Assembly (NCBI GenBank): GCA_034670265.1 | Contig: JAXMNU010000002.1 | Location: forward strand, 434,001-498,000 | Origin: Halomarinibacterium sp034670265 | GTDB taxonomy: Bacteria > Bacteroidota > Bacteroidia > Flavobacteriales > Flavobacteriaceae | Length of the DNA stretch: 64,000 nt | Direction: 5' to 3' | Part shown: positions 44,206-52,375 of the stretch, piece by piece | How the letters are laid out: every line of letters begins with the position of its first letter | Position numbering within the stretch: the first letter of the stretch is position 1 | Translations under genes and position numbers: made by a program | Notes under the pieces: generated by a model | What the model saw: only the letters and a program-made list of their open reading frames with translations | Told to the model about the DNA's origin: nothing | Databases searched by the model: none

Positions 44206-44901
44206 ATGAAAAAATTTACTTTGATATTTCTATTAATAACTATTTATTCATATTCGCAAGACAGCTATAATTTTGATCAATTAGAAGCTGATAATTTTTT
44301 CGAGAATGGTGAATATAAAAGGGCAATAGAATTGTATGATAAAGTTATTTTGAATTCTGACAATGACCCATATAATTACTATTTAAGAGGCCTAGCTAAA
44401 CATAATGTTAATGATAATTACGGGGCAATAACCGATTTAACAAAATCATTAAATTTATTAAAAACTGAAAATCTTGAAGGAAATTGGGCTTACCAAAAGA
44501 GAACATTTAAAACTCAAGATGGATATATGAATGGAGTTGGGATGTCATTTATCCATAAATATTATCATATACTTTTTTATAGGGGTTATTCTAAGTACAA
44601 AGTAGAAGATTATAGGGGAGCATTACAAGATTTTTTGAATTATTTAAAATATGATTATACTGAGGAAAGTGTTTTTGAACTACTTGCCATTACGTATTAT
44701 GCTTTAGAAGATTATAAAAATGCTGCTAAATATTATGAAGAAGCGATCAAAATAAATCCTGAAAATGAACGATCCTATTTTTTTCTTGGGGTATCATATT
44801 TAGAAACAGATGAATTAAATAAAGGCTGTCTAAATCTAAGTAAATCAGGAGAGCTTGGAAATTTAAAGGCTTACGAATTAATAAAAAAATATTGTAATTA
44901 A
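44206..44901 (+). CDS. Exported TPR protein
   Basis: 231 residues from the ATG at 44206, which gives signal peptide MKKFTLIFLLITIYSYS. The frame is open further upstream, but that would translate the palindromic element and push the signal peptide inward. TPR repeats lie at about 20-60 (YKRAIELYDKVILNSDNDP, YYLRGLAKHNVNDNYGAI) and 150-231 (YKNAAKYYEEAIKINPENE, FFLGVSYLETDELNKGCLN). A protein-binding scaffold in the periplasm or outer membrane is likely. Flanked on both sides by attC-like elements. Confidence 0.72.
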   Translation: MKKFTLIFLLITIYSYSQDSYNFDQLEADNFFENGEYKRAIELYDKVILNSDNDPYNYYLRGLAKHNVNDNYGAITDLTKSLNLLKTENLEGNWAYQKRTFKTQDGYMNGVGMSFIHKYYHILFYRGYSKYKVEDYRGALQDFLNYLKYDYTEESVFELLAITYYALEDYKNAAKYYEEAIKINPENERSYFFLGVSYLETDELNKGCLNLSKSGELGNLKAYELIKKYCN

Positions 44902-45123
44902 AGCTGTGCATAACATTGCATAACGATTTTATAGCTAACAGTTTAATAAAACGGAAAATCTCGTCACTAAAAAACTTTATCTTTAACCGACAAACATCAC
45001 GTTATGGCGCCGACATCACGCTGAATCGCAGGTTACGCTTCCAACATTTGCTCAGCAAATTTTTGGTGCGCCGATTCAGCCGCCAAGTGTCCACAGTTAT
45101 TATACATAACCGTTGTAAAACAT
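44902..45123 (+). repeat. attC-like palindromic intergenic element B
   Basis: It begins right after the TPR gene stop (GCATAACATTGCATAACG) and ends CAGTTATTATACATAACCGTTGT (45094-45116). The interior has CGCTGAATCGCAGG and the opposing CGATTCAGCCGCC (arms of one stem), with the loop hairpin ATTTGCTCAGCAAAT at 45047-45061. CTGAATCGCA, TCAGCCGCC and CCGTTGT are shared with element A. Confidence 0.55.
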
Positions 45124-45137
45124 TAAGAAACCAATTT

Positions 45138-45680
45138 ATGAAAGCTAGTAGAGAAATTTATGTATCTAAACGAACTGTTGGTTCAGAATTTTTAAGCATA
45201 AACACTTTAAATTGTTCGAAAGATCATAAAATGGGAGGCTTATATTATGCCGATATAGATATTATCTATATTAAACGAATTTCAAGTCAAGAGGATATTT
45301 TTAGAACCGTAATTAAAACTAAAAGCGGAAACAAAATGGTTTTCAGTTTTAAAAATGGTGTTGAAAATATTGATTTTCACAAAAAAATAGTTGACAATTA
45401 CAGTTATTACCTAGAGGAGAACAATATCAAAAAATATAGATTTCATAGTATCCTCACTAGAATAGATGAAATTGATTTGATAGAATCAAAAACTAAAATA
45501 AGAACATCTCGAGTACCTTCCGAAAACAAAAATGATTATGAAAGTTGGGAATATGAGTTAATAATAGTGAAAACAAAATTTGGAAATAAGGCTTCAACAG
45601 AACAATTTCATTATGAAGATACATTCAGGAAAGGATTAGCTATTGGATTGTTTGCCGATAGAGATAATTATAATAATTAA
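45138..45680 (+). CDS. Small protein, unknown function
   Basis: 180 residues from the ATG at 45138. The frame is open back to 44916, but that extension would encode the palindromic element and is basic and low in complexity, so I reject it. No signal peptide. Beta-rich start (REIYVSKRTVGSEFLSINTL, YYADIDIIYIKRISS) and a soluble alpha/beta look (KTKSGNKMVFSFKNGVENI). No family recognised. Third unit of the cassette-like patch. Confidence 0.55.
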   Translation: MKASREIYVSKRTVGSEFLSINTLNCSKDHKMGGLYYADIDIIYIKRISSQEDIFRTVIKTKSGNKMVFSFKNGVENIDFHKKIVDNYSYYLEENNIKKYRFHSILTRIDEIDLIESKTKIRTSRVPSENKNDYESWEYELIIVKTKFGNKASTEQFHYEDTFRKGLAIGLFADRDNYNN

Positions 45681-45760
45681 AACTGTTTTACTACCACCCG
45701 TATATACTCTATAATTTCCTTCAAAAACTCCTACAAAAATCGTTCTAAACCATTTGGGAG

Positions 45761-45815
45761 CTACGTGCGGTTTACGTGCGGTTTACTTGCGGTGTAAGTG
45801 CGGTATGAGTGCGGT
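45761..45815 (+). repeat. Five tandem 11-bp repeats with core TGCGGT
   Basis: Units of 11 bp end exactly at 45771, 45782, 45793, 45804 and 45815, all ending in TGCGGT, with variable first five bases (CTACG, TTACG, TTACT, GTAAG, ATGAG). An open frame of 78 codons runs across but shifts register with each unit and looks accidental. Confidence 0.8.
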
Positions 45816-45902
45816 TAACATGTCCCGCTATTTTTTTAGGGCTTTTCAAAATAAATACAGTAACTCAAAGTACCGTCCTCAGAAAACCATAGAGCTAAGC
45901 CT

Positions 45903-45935
45903 AGTCAATGTGCAGTCAATGTGCAGTCAAAGCCC
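45903..45935 (+). repeat. Second 11-bp tandem array (AGTCAATGTGC)
   Basis: AGTCAATGTGC at 45903-45913 and again at 45914-45924, followed by a partial copy AGTCAAAGCCC. It has the same period as the array at 45761 but a different sequence. Confidence 0.75.
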
Positions 45936-45977
45936 AGATATATTGCTCAATAATTTTAAAAAGGAAATCGTTGAAGA

Positions 45978-46195
45978 AATTGTAAACTAAGTTGCATTAA
46001 TTATCAACTAAGGTGACATTTTACTCAACTTAAATAGGGGAAGTTACTAGTTACGTAGGATATTTTGCTACCTAAGGTGGCATTTAGTTCAACTTGTGTT
46101 GGAGAGAATGTAAACTAAGTAGGAGAAATTGCTACCTAAGTAGAAATGTTTGCCACCTCTGTAGGAGTATTTACTACCTAAGTTTATAAATCTAC
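45978..46195 (+). repeat. Degenerate tandem array of about ten 20-22-bp units
   Basis: Units follow the pattern TTGCTACCTAAGTAGGAGAA: examples are GTAAACTAAGTTGCATT, TCAACTAAGGTGACATT, GCTACCTAAGGTGGCATT and GCTACCTAAGTAGAAATG. A larger period of 66 bp is also visible (46004 against 46070). It lies in the 607-bp gap between the 45138 gene and uvrB. Non-coding; function unknown. Confidence 0.6.
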
Positions 46196-46213
46196 TACTT
46201 TAAGCATTTCAGT

Positions 46214-46268
46214 ACTCACTACTCACTACTCACCATACACTATTCCCTGCTAATTTTTCTTACCTTTG
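46214..46268 (+). promoter_or_regulatory. uvrB promoter region with 7-bp tandem repeat
   Basis: ACTCACT, ACTCACT, ACTCACC (46214-46234) lie just upstream of a perfect -7 element TACCTTTG (46261-46268), which is 20 nt before the uvrB ATG. The repeat covers the position where a -33 element would be expected, and no TTG is present there. Confidence 0.5.
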
Positions 46269-46287
46269 CAATTCTCGAAAAACTGCT

Positions 46288-48285
46288 ATGAAATTCCAAA
46301 TTGTAAGCGATTTTACTCCTACGGGCGACCAACCTGAGGCCATTAGCCAATTGGTAGCTGGGTTAAAAAATGGAGACCCGCACCAAACGCTTTTGGGGGT
46401 GACAGGAAGTGGTAAAACCTTTACTATTGCCAATGTGGTGCAAGAAGTGCAACGCCCTACCTTGGTCTTGGCACATAACAAAACCCTTGCCGCACAATTA
46501 TACAGCGAGTTTAAGCAGTTCTTTCCGCATAACGCGGTGGAGTATTTTGTATCGTATTACGATTACTATCAACCGGAAGCCTACATTCCCAGCAGTGGTG
46601 TGTATATAGAAAAAGACCTTTCCATTAACGACGAAATAGAGAAAATGCGATTGAGCACGACCTCTTCCCTCCTTTCGGGTCGGCGTGATGTTTTGGTGGT
46701 GGCTTCGGTGTCGTGTTTGTATGGGATTGGGAATCCTACGGAGTTTCAAAAGAACATTATCGAGTTGCATAAAGGCCAGATTATTTCTCGAACCAAACTA
46801 TTGCACCAACTCGTACAAGGACTCTATTCTCGTACCGAATTAGACTTTCACAATGGACGTTTCCGCATTAAAGGCGATACCGTAGATGTGTATCCCGGTT
46901 ATGCCGATAATGCCTTTAGAATTCACTTTTTTGGCGATGAAATTGAAGATATTGAAGCCTTCGACCCCCTCACCAACGAAATTATTGAAAAATACGAACA
47001 ACTCAATATCTATCCTGCCAATATGTTTGTGACCTCGCAGGATGTGTTGCAAAATGCGATTAAAGATATTCAGGATGATTTACTGAAACAGGTTGATTAT
47101 TTTAAAGAAATAGGAAAACACCTCGAAGCAAAACGCTTGGAAGAACGTACCAATTTTGACCTTGAAATGATAAAAGAATTGGGCTATTGTAGCGGGATTG
47201 AAAACTATTCACGTTACCTCGATCAGCGCTTACCAGGAACACGGCCGTTCTGCTTGTTGGATTTCTTTCCTAAGGATTTTTTAATGATAGTGGATGAAAG
47301 TCACGTAAGTATTCCGCAAGTAGGCGCCATGTACGGCGGTGACCGTAGCCGAAAGGAAAATTTGGTAGAATATGGGTTCCGATTACCCGCTGCGATGGAT
47401 AACCGTCCTTTAAAATTTGATGAATTCACAAGCATGCTTAACCAAGTAATTTATGTGAGTGCTACGCCAGCCGATTACGAATTGGAGCAAAGTGGCGGGG
47501 TGTATGTGGAGCAAGTGATTCGCCCAACGGGATTATTAGATCCGCCTATTGAAATTCGTCCAAGTTTGAATCAGATAGACGATTTGTTGGAGGAAATTCA
47601 GTTACGCGTAGAGAAAGACGAACGTGTGTTGGTAACTACGCTTACCAAGCGAATGGCGGAAGAATTAACCAAATACATGACTCGAATAAATATCCGATGT
47701 CGTTATATTCATAGTGATGTGGACACCCTAGAACGGGTTGAAATTATGCAGGATTTGCGCCTCGGTATTTTTGATGTTTTGGTGGGTGTCAACTTACTTC
47801 GTGAAGGATTGGATTTACCCGAAGTATCTCTGGTGGCCATCCTCGATGCCGATAAAGAAGGCTTTTTACGGAGTGCACGTTCCCTTACGCAAACAGTGGG
47901 TCGTGCAGCGCGACATTTAAATGGAAAAGCGATTATGTATGCCGATAAAATTACCAAAAGTATGCAGGCTACTATTGACGGAACAGAATATCGCCGAAAC
48001 AAACAAATTGAATACAACAAGGCAAATAATATCAAGCCAACCGCTATTAAAAAATCGTTGGAAAATTCTTTGACCAAAAAGAAAACTGATGCGTATACCT
48101 TTGATACTGCCGAAAGTTTAGCTGCGGAAGAAAATGCGAAATATCTAACCAAACCACAGATTGAAAAGAAAATCCGTGATACTCGTAAAGAAATGGAAAA
48201 GGCTGCCAAAGACCTTGATTTTATGATGGCTGCCAAGCTTCGAGACAAGATAAAATCATTTCAAAAGCAATTGGAAACCTTATAA
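46288..48285 (+). CDS. uvrB: UvrABC excinuclease subunit B
   Basis: 665 residues, full length. Walker A GVTGSGKT at 37-44; the beta-hairpin region contains YYDYYQPEAYIP; DESH at 336-339 (helicase motif II); motif VI region QTVGRAARHLNGKAIMYAD; and a C-terminal UVR domain (DTRKEMEKAAKDLDFMMAAK) for UvrA/UvrC contact. It verifies DNA lesions delivered by UvrA and loads UvrC in nucleotide excision repair. The stop overlaps the next ATG by one base. Confidence 0.98.
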   Translation: MKFQIVSDFTPTGDQPEAISQLVAGLKNGDPHQTLLGVTGSGKTFTIANVVQEVQRPTLVLAHNKTLAAQLYSEFKQFFPHNAVEYFVSYYDYYQPEAYIPSSGVYIEKDLSINDEIEKMRLSTTSSLLSGRRDVLVVASVSCLYGIGNPTEFQKNIIELHKGQIISRTKLLHQLVQGLYSRTELDFHNGRFRIKGDTVDVYPGYADNAFRIHFFGDEIEDIEAFDPLTNEIIEKYEQLNIYPANMFVTSQDVLQNAIKDIQDDLLKQVDYFKEIGKHLEAKRLEERTNFDLEMIKELGYCSGIENYSRYLDQRLPGTRPFCLLDFFPKDFLMIVDESHVSIPQVGAMYGGDRSRKENLVEYGFRLPAAMDNRPLKFDEFTSMLNQVIYVSATPADYELEQSGGVYVEQVIRPTGLLDPPIEIRPSLNQIDDLLEEIQLRVEKDERVLVTTLTKRMAEELTKYMTRINIRCRYIHSDVDTLERVEIMQDLRLGIFDVLVGVNLLREGLDLPEVSLVAILDADKEGFLRSARSLTQTVGRAARHLNGKAIMYADKITKSMQATIDGTEYRRNKQIEYNKANNIKPTAIKKSLENSLTKKKTDAYTFDTAESLAAEENAKYLTKPQIEKKIRDTRKEMEKAAKDLDFMMAAKLRDKIKSFQKQLETL

Positions 48286-49163
48286 TGAATCGTAAAATTA
48301 TTATAGCCCATCGTGGAGCCTCGGGATATCTACCCGAGCATACCCTTCCTGCCAAAGCCATGGCGTATGCGATGCAAGCTGATTATCTAGAGCAAGATGT
48401 GGTGCTGAGTAAAGACGATGTTCCGATTGTTATTCACGATATCCATTTGGATGCCGTAACGAATGTGGCTGAAATATTTCCTGAAAGAAAACGTAAAGAT
48501 GGTCGTTACTATGTCATCGATTTTACTTTTGAAGAATTAAAAACGCTGAATGTAACGGAGCGTTTTGACGTTGAATCAGGCGAAGTGGTTTTTCCGAAGC
48601 GCTTTCCGAAAAGGAAATCACGATTTGGATTGCATTCGCTTCAGGAAGAAATTGAATTAATTCAAGGATTGAATAAAAGTACAGGAAACGACATAGGCAT
48701 TTACCCAGAAATAAAGGAACCGGCCTTCCACAAAAAGGAAGGAAAAGATATTTCAGCAATTGTGTTGAAAGTACTATCAGAATATGGCTATAAAACGAAA
48801 AGTGACAACTGTATTTTACAATGTTTTGATGCTTCGGAATTGAGAGGAATTCGAGAGGAATTAAAAAGTGAATTATTTCTGGTTCAGCTAATAGAGTTTG
48901 AAAATGAGATTCAATCCATTCCAAAATTTGCTGAATATGCTGATGGTTTAGGCCCTTGGATAAACTTACTTACTGATGGAAGATTGATGCCATTGGCGAA
49001 GGAACATAATTTAAAAGTACACGCATACACCCTTCGGAAAGATGATGTACAAAATGGAAAATCTTTTTCAGAAATATTAAAAGAGGTACTATTTAAGCAC
49101 AATGTAGACGGGGTTTTTACCGATCATCCCGATGTGGTAATTCAATTTTTAAAAAATAACTAA
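48285..49163 (+). CDS. glpQ: Glycerophosphodiester phosphodiesterase, GlpQ-like
   Basis: 292 residues. GDPD catalytic residues: His9-Arg10 in AHRGASGYLPEHT, Glu36 and Asp38 in YLEQDVVLS, His51 in VIHD. Segments RKDGRYYVIDFTFEELK, IGIYPEIKEP and QCFDASELR place it near GlpQ rather than the shorter UgpQ, yet it has no signal peptide and so appears cytoplasmic. It hydrolyses glycerophosphodiesters to glycerol 3-phosphate and an alcohol. Coupled to uvrB (TAATG) and to rluF (TAATG). Confidence 0.92.
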   Translation: MNRKIIIAHRGASGYLPEHTLPAKAMAYAMQADYLEQDVVLSKDDVPIVIHDIHLDAVTNVAEIFPERKRKDGRYYVIDFTFEELKTLNVTERFDVESGEVVFPKRFPKRKSRFGLHSLQEEIELIQGLNKSTGNDIGIYPEIKEPAFHKKEGKDISAIVLKVLSEYGYKTKSDNCILQCFDASELRGIREELKSELFLVQLIEFENEIQSIPKFAEYADGLGPWINLLTDGRLMPLAKEHNLKVHAYTLRKDDVQNGKSFSEILKEVLFKHNVDGVFTDHPDVVIQFLKNN

Positions 49164-49945
49164 TGGCACATCACCCAGATTCTACACGATTAAATAAAGC
49201 GATTAGCGATAGCGGATTTTGTTCTCGCCGTCAAGCCGACACCTATATTGAAAAAGGGTTAGTCACTGTCAATGGTGAAGTCGCTACCTTGGGCGACCGT
49301 GCCATGCCTGGTGATGAGATTCGCGTGGAGGGAAAACTCATTACCGAAAATGACAATTTAGTATACATTGCCCTCAATAAACCGGTTGGAATTACATGCA
49401 CCACCGACACTCGAATTAAAGGAAATGTCGTAGATTTTATCAATCATAAAGAGCGTATTTTTCATATTGGAAGGCTTGACAAACCTAGTGAAGGACTACT
49501 TTTAATGACCAATGACGGTGATATTGTTAATAAAATTCTACGAGCTGGAAATGATCACGAAAAGGAATACATTGTAAAAGTAGATCGTCCCATTACAGAT
49601 GATTTTATCAACCGAATGCGAAATGGTATTTATTTGGAAGAACTAGAAACGGTTACAAAAAAGTGTACGGTTGAAAAAATAAGTCGGTTTGTGTTTCGAA
49701 TTATTCTCGTTCAAGGATTGAATAGACAAATTAGAAGAATGTGTGAATATTTGGAATACGATGTTGTTTCGTTACAACGTATCCGTATCATGAATATTGA
49801 GTTGGGAAATTTACCTATGGGAAAATGGCGTGACTTAACTGCTCAGGAATTGAAAGAGCTTCAAGACTCTATTAAAAATTCTGATAATAGTTCGTTTGTG
49901 GATGTGCAGGACAAAAAAGCGCAGGGAAAACGAAGAAATCGGTAA
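49163..49945 (+). CDS. rluF: 23S rRNA pseudouridine synthase RluF
   Basis: 260 residues. N-terminal S4 RNA-binding domain (RLNKAISDSGFCSRRQADTY), then the RsuA-family catalytic domain with Asp106 in GRLDKPSEGLLLMTNDGD, and the RluF-like block ILRAGNDHEKEYIVKVDRPI and LVQGLNRQIRRMCEYL. It modifies a uridine of 23S rRNA (position 2604 in E. coli) or tRNA. A basic tail (QGKRRNR) ends the protein. Its ATG overlaps the glpQ-like stop. Confidence 0.94.
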   Translation: MAHHPDSTRLNKAISDSGFCSRRQADTYIEKGLVTVNGEVATLGDRAMPGDEIRVEGKLITENDNLVYIALNKPVGITCTTDTRIKGNVVDFINHKERIFHIGRLDKPSEGLLLMTNDGDIVNKILRAGNDHEKEYIVKVDRPITDDFINRMRNGIYLEELETVTKKCTVEKISRFVFRIILVQGLNRQIRRMCEYLEYDVVSLQRIRIMNIELGNLPMGKWRDLTAQELKELQDSIKNSDNSSFVDVQDKKAQGKRRNR

Positions 49946-49952
49946 AAAAATA

Positions 49953-49980
49953 ACCGCGCACCGATTGAGGAGTGCGCGGT
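49953..49980. terminator. Bidirectional Rho-independent terminator between rluF and hsp20
   Basis: Perfect 9-bp GC-rich stem (ACCGCGCAC / GTGCGCGGT) with a 10-nt loop. CTTTTC follows on the plus strand and TATTTTTTT on the minus strand, so it probably serves both convergent genes. Confidence 0.85.
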
Positions 49981-50012
49981 CTTTTCAACTAACTAACCAA
50001 ATTTAATTTCAA

Positions 50013-50447
50013 TTATGAAATCTCAACCATTCTTTTAATATTTTTTGCTTCTTCTACTTTAGGAAGCGTAATTTTTACAATTCCGTTTTCATAATTAGCT
50101 TGGATTTCATCCGTTTTTACTAATTCTGGAAGTGTAAATGAACGTTCAAATTTTGTGAAGTTGAACTCTTTACGAGTATATGTTACACCTTCATTCTCTT
50201 CTACATTTTCCTTTTCCGAAGTCTTTTTTGAAGAAATTTTAAGTAGGTCTTTGTCAACTTCAATCGCAATATCTTCTTTCTTCAATCCGGGTACTGCTAA
50301 TTCGATTACAAAGGTCGATAAATCTTCCTTAATATTAACTGAAGGAATGCTAAATCTTTCATAATTTATTGATTCTAACCTGTTTTCAGGAAAAAATTCA
50401 TCAAACATGCTTGGTAACCAAGGGCTATTTTTTTTAACTATTTTCAT
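50013..50447 (-). CDS. Hsp20/alpha-crystallin small heat-shock protein
   Basis: 144 residues. The alpha-crystallin domain (about 40-144) shows FVIELAVPGLKKEDIAIEVD, KEFNFTKFERSFTLPE and the closing YENGIVKITLPKVEE. The N-terminus SPWLPSMFDEFFPENR is typical of the class A bacterial Hsp20. It is an ATP-independent holdase chaperone in the cytoplasm. Upstream lie two GACA-N3-TGWC palindromes that may regulate it under stress. Confidence 0.95.
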   Translation of the reverse strand: MKIVKKNSPWLPSMFDEFFPENRLESINYERFSIPSVNIKEDLSTFVIELAVPGLKKEDIAIEVDKDLLKISSKKTSEKENVEENEGVTYTRKEFNFTKFERSFTLPELVKTDEIQANYENGIVKITLPKVEEAKNIKRMVEIS

Positions 50448-50516
50448 GACTTTTTATTGTTTGAGTTCTACATTTTAACATTCTATATGCAAATGCAGTT
50501 CCAAATCAATAAAGCA

Positions 50517-50561
50517 GTCATTCTGTCTTGTTTATCAGCAAGTTACAAGACATTTTGTCTT
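50517..50561 (-). promoter_or_regulatory. Two GACA-N3-TGTC palindromes upstream of hsp20
   Basis: AAGACATTTTGTCTT (50547-50561) is a perfect 6-bp inverted repeat with a 3-nt spacer; GTCATTCTGTC (50517-50527) is a near copy. They are 70 and 100 nt upstream of the hsp20 ATG, in the gap to the terB-like gene. An additional inverted pair TGTCTTGT / ACAAGACA overlaps both. Candidate stress-regulator operator. Confidence 0.45.
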
Positions 50562-50574
50562 TAGAGATGATTTT

Positions 50575-50973
50575 TTAGTTATAGTAAGACTGAAAAATAG
50601 CAATCAACTCTTGAGCAGGGATAATTTTATCTTCGTAATCTTCCATTCGTACAAGAATAGTATCGATGGCACCGGGGCGAATCCCCATTTTAAGTCCAAA
50701 GTTTCGTAACGCTACTACTTCGGTTTCGTGCGTCACTTTGTCCACATTCATCACCAAAAGTAATTTATGAAAGTGTGTGATGCGTTCCATTTCTGAAAAA
50801 AGCGGAGAGGATGGTTCAGGATTGGTAAATAATTCATCTATTTCTTCAGCATCCATTCCCATACGAGCCCCTATTCTATGGATAAAATCATATTCCGAAG
50901 CATCAATTTTACCATCGGCATTGGCGATAAAAATTAAGTCACTTAGTAACGATTTATGGTTTGAATTATTCAT
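50575..50973 (-). CDS. TerB-like domain protein
   Basis: 132 residues, all helical. LLSDLIFIANADGKIDASEYDFI is the TerB-fold signature with acidic residues (ADGKID..E) that in relatives bind metal. A second helical half contains TEVVALRNFGLKMG. No other tellurite-resistance genes are present, so the role is general or unknown. Cytoplasmic. Transcribed toward hsp20, 127 nt upstream of it. Confidence 0.8.
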   Translation of the reverse strand: MNNSNHKSLLSDLIFIANADGKIDASEYDFIHRIGARMGMDAEEIDELFTNPEPSSPLFSEMERITHFHKLLLVMNVDKVTHETEVVALRNFGLKMGIRPGAIDTILVRMEDYEDKIIPAQELIAIFQSYYN

Positions 50974-51022
50974 ATTGCAATACTAAGAGAAAAACTGCAA
51001 TTTGAAAAAAACTAAAGCAATT

Positions 51023-52222
51023 TTATGCGTCATTTGTCTTTGTGGTAATCGCCGCTAATGTAAAACCTTGTCTTCCGCGTTGTAAATCGTACTTGTTAGC
51101 TCTAGCCAGCATTTCTTCCATTTCGGGCTTAAACAACTCGTAAAGTGTATCTATTAGGTTTTGATAACTCTCTAATGAAATATCGCGTGAAAGTCTATAA
51201 ATAGTCTCGTAAGATGGAATATCAGATGCGCTGGTAAGTATGTTTTCGATAACTGCTTCAGCATTAGCAACTGCTTCCTTTTTCACTTCTGGTTTTTCGT
51301 TTCGAGTATAGTCCATCATAAAGATTTCCAACTTTAATCCTAATGCTTCTCCGTAGGCTTGCGTAATTTGAAGGGATCTATCTAAATAATCCAATGCTTT
51401 GATTTTCTTGTCTTCAGAAGCATAATTGTGGTAATCATATATGGCTGTTAGCGCTCCATTAATGTATGTATTGGAACTAAGATTACTATCACCATATTTA
51501 TCGATAAGAAGATTTAATTCTTTATACGATTTTTGAGCATAATACACATAGCTTAGCAAGTCTACCAAGGAAGGAATTTTAGGGCTATCTGGATTATGAG
51601 CCTCCAAATCCTTTAATAATCGCTCGCCAATAATCAAATCTTCCTTTGAATAGGTTTTTGTGTTTACTGCGTTTTGCACCAACTGAAACTCGCTATCCAT
51701 AATATATTCCTTCATTCTCTTTCGTTCTTCCACTACTCGTTTCATTTCTTCTTGAATTTGAACTAAAAGGGTTTGACTTTCACTCTTTACATTGCGTACT
51801 TCCAACTCAACAAATTTCTCATAGTTTTTGAATCGAGGTTCAATGTTCGACTCTGTAATTTTTTCAATGTATCCTTGCAACTCGGAGGTCATTTCGTTTT
51901 TTAATCCGCTAATACGACTCATCATATCTTCCTTGATAGAATTCTTAGATTTTATATTCTGAAAGAGAGACAACCCACTAAAAAGCCCAATAGCCGCTAC
52001 CACTAAGGCAATGAGCGTGTTAATTTTTTTATTGACCAAAACCGTAATTTGATTTTCGATAATTGCATCGTAATCTTTTCTTGGAATGCGTACATATTGA
52101 CTTTCTGAAACTTTTTCGACAGCTTCTTCTACTTTTTCATCTGTAACCTCCGACGGGGTTTGTGCTTCAGTAAGGGTTAATGAACCTAAAAGGATAAATA
52201 CCAGTAAAAATACTTTTTTCAT
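51023..52222 (-). CDS. Membrane-anchored coiled-coil/helical-repeat protein, unknown function
   Basis: 399 residues. Signal peptide MKKVFLLVFILLGSLTLTEA, then a short exported segment, a second membrane helix (about 66-86, LIALVVAAIGLFSGLSLF), a coiled coil (about 95-175, MSRISGLKNEMTSELQGYIE) and a TPR-like helical domain (about 190-390, YVYYAQKSYKELNLLIDKYG). The topology suggests a cytoplasmic helical domain held at the inner membrane. No family recognised. A GGGGTAAATCCCCC element lies 82-106 nt upstream. Confidence 0.75.
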   Translation of the reverse strand: MKKVFLLVFILLGSLTLTEAQTPSEVTDEKVEEAVEKVSESQYVRIPRKDYDAIIENQITVLVNKKINTLIALVVAAIGLFSGLSLFQNIKSKNSIKEDMMSRISGLKNEMTSELQGYIEKITESNIEPRFKNYEKFVELEVRNVKSESQTLLVQIQEEMKRVVEERKRMKEYIMDSEFQLVQNAVNTKTYSKEDLIIGERLLKDLEAHNPDSPKIPSLVDLLSYVYYAQKSYKELNLLIDKYGDSNLSSNTYINGALTAIYDYHNYASEDKKIKALDYLDRSLQITQAYGEALGLKLEIFMMDYTRNEKPEVKKEAVANAEAVIENILTSASDIPSYETIYRLSRDISLESYQNLIDTLYELFKPEMEEMLARANKYDLQRGRQGFTLAAITTKTNDA

Positions 52223-52303
52223 GACTTTTCATTTTATCTTACTAAAATTAAAATAAAAAGCGCATCAATACTTATAAGTAATTCAAATTCAGGTGAAAAC
52301 CTA

Positions 52304-52328
52304 TAAAAAAAAGGGGGATTTACCCCAT
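52304..52328 (-). promoter_or_regulatory. GGGGTAAATCCCC motif upstream of the 52222 gene
   Basis: On the minus strand ATGGGGTAAATCCCCCTTTT, 82-106 nt upstream of the ATG at 52222. It has the same architecture and nearly the same distance as the elements upstream of the two fibre genes near the window start. Confidence 0.4.
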
Positions 52329-52331
52329 AAA

Positions 52332-52356
52332 AAAAGCCCGAAAAAATCGGGCTTTT
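52332..52356 (-). terminator. Rho-independent terminator of sucC
   Basis: 10-bp stem (AAAAGCCCGA / TCGGGCTTTT), 5-nt A loop, followed on the minus strand by TTTT. It lies 20 nt after the sucC stop. Confidence 0.88.
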
Positions 52357-52375
52357 AAAATATTTCAATTATTTG

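Noticed and set aside
44916..45137. N-terminal extension of the 180-residue protein
   Set aside because: It would translate element B; the sequence is basic and low-complexity, and a good ATG exists at 45138.
45754..45990. 78-codon open frame across the 11-bp repeats
   Set aside because: TTG start, translated tandem 11-mers in changing register, no recognisable family; treated as accidental.
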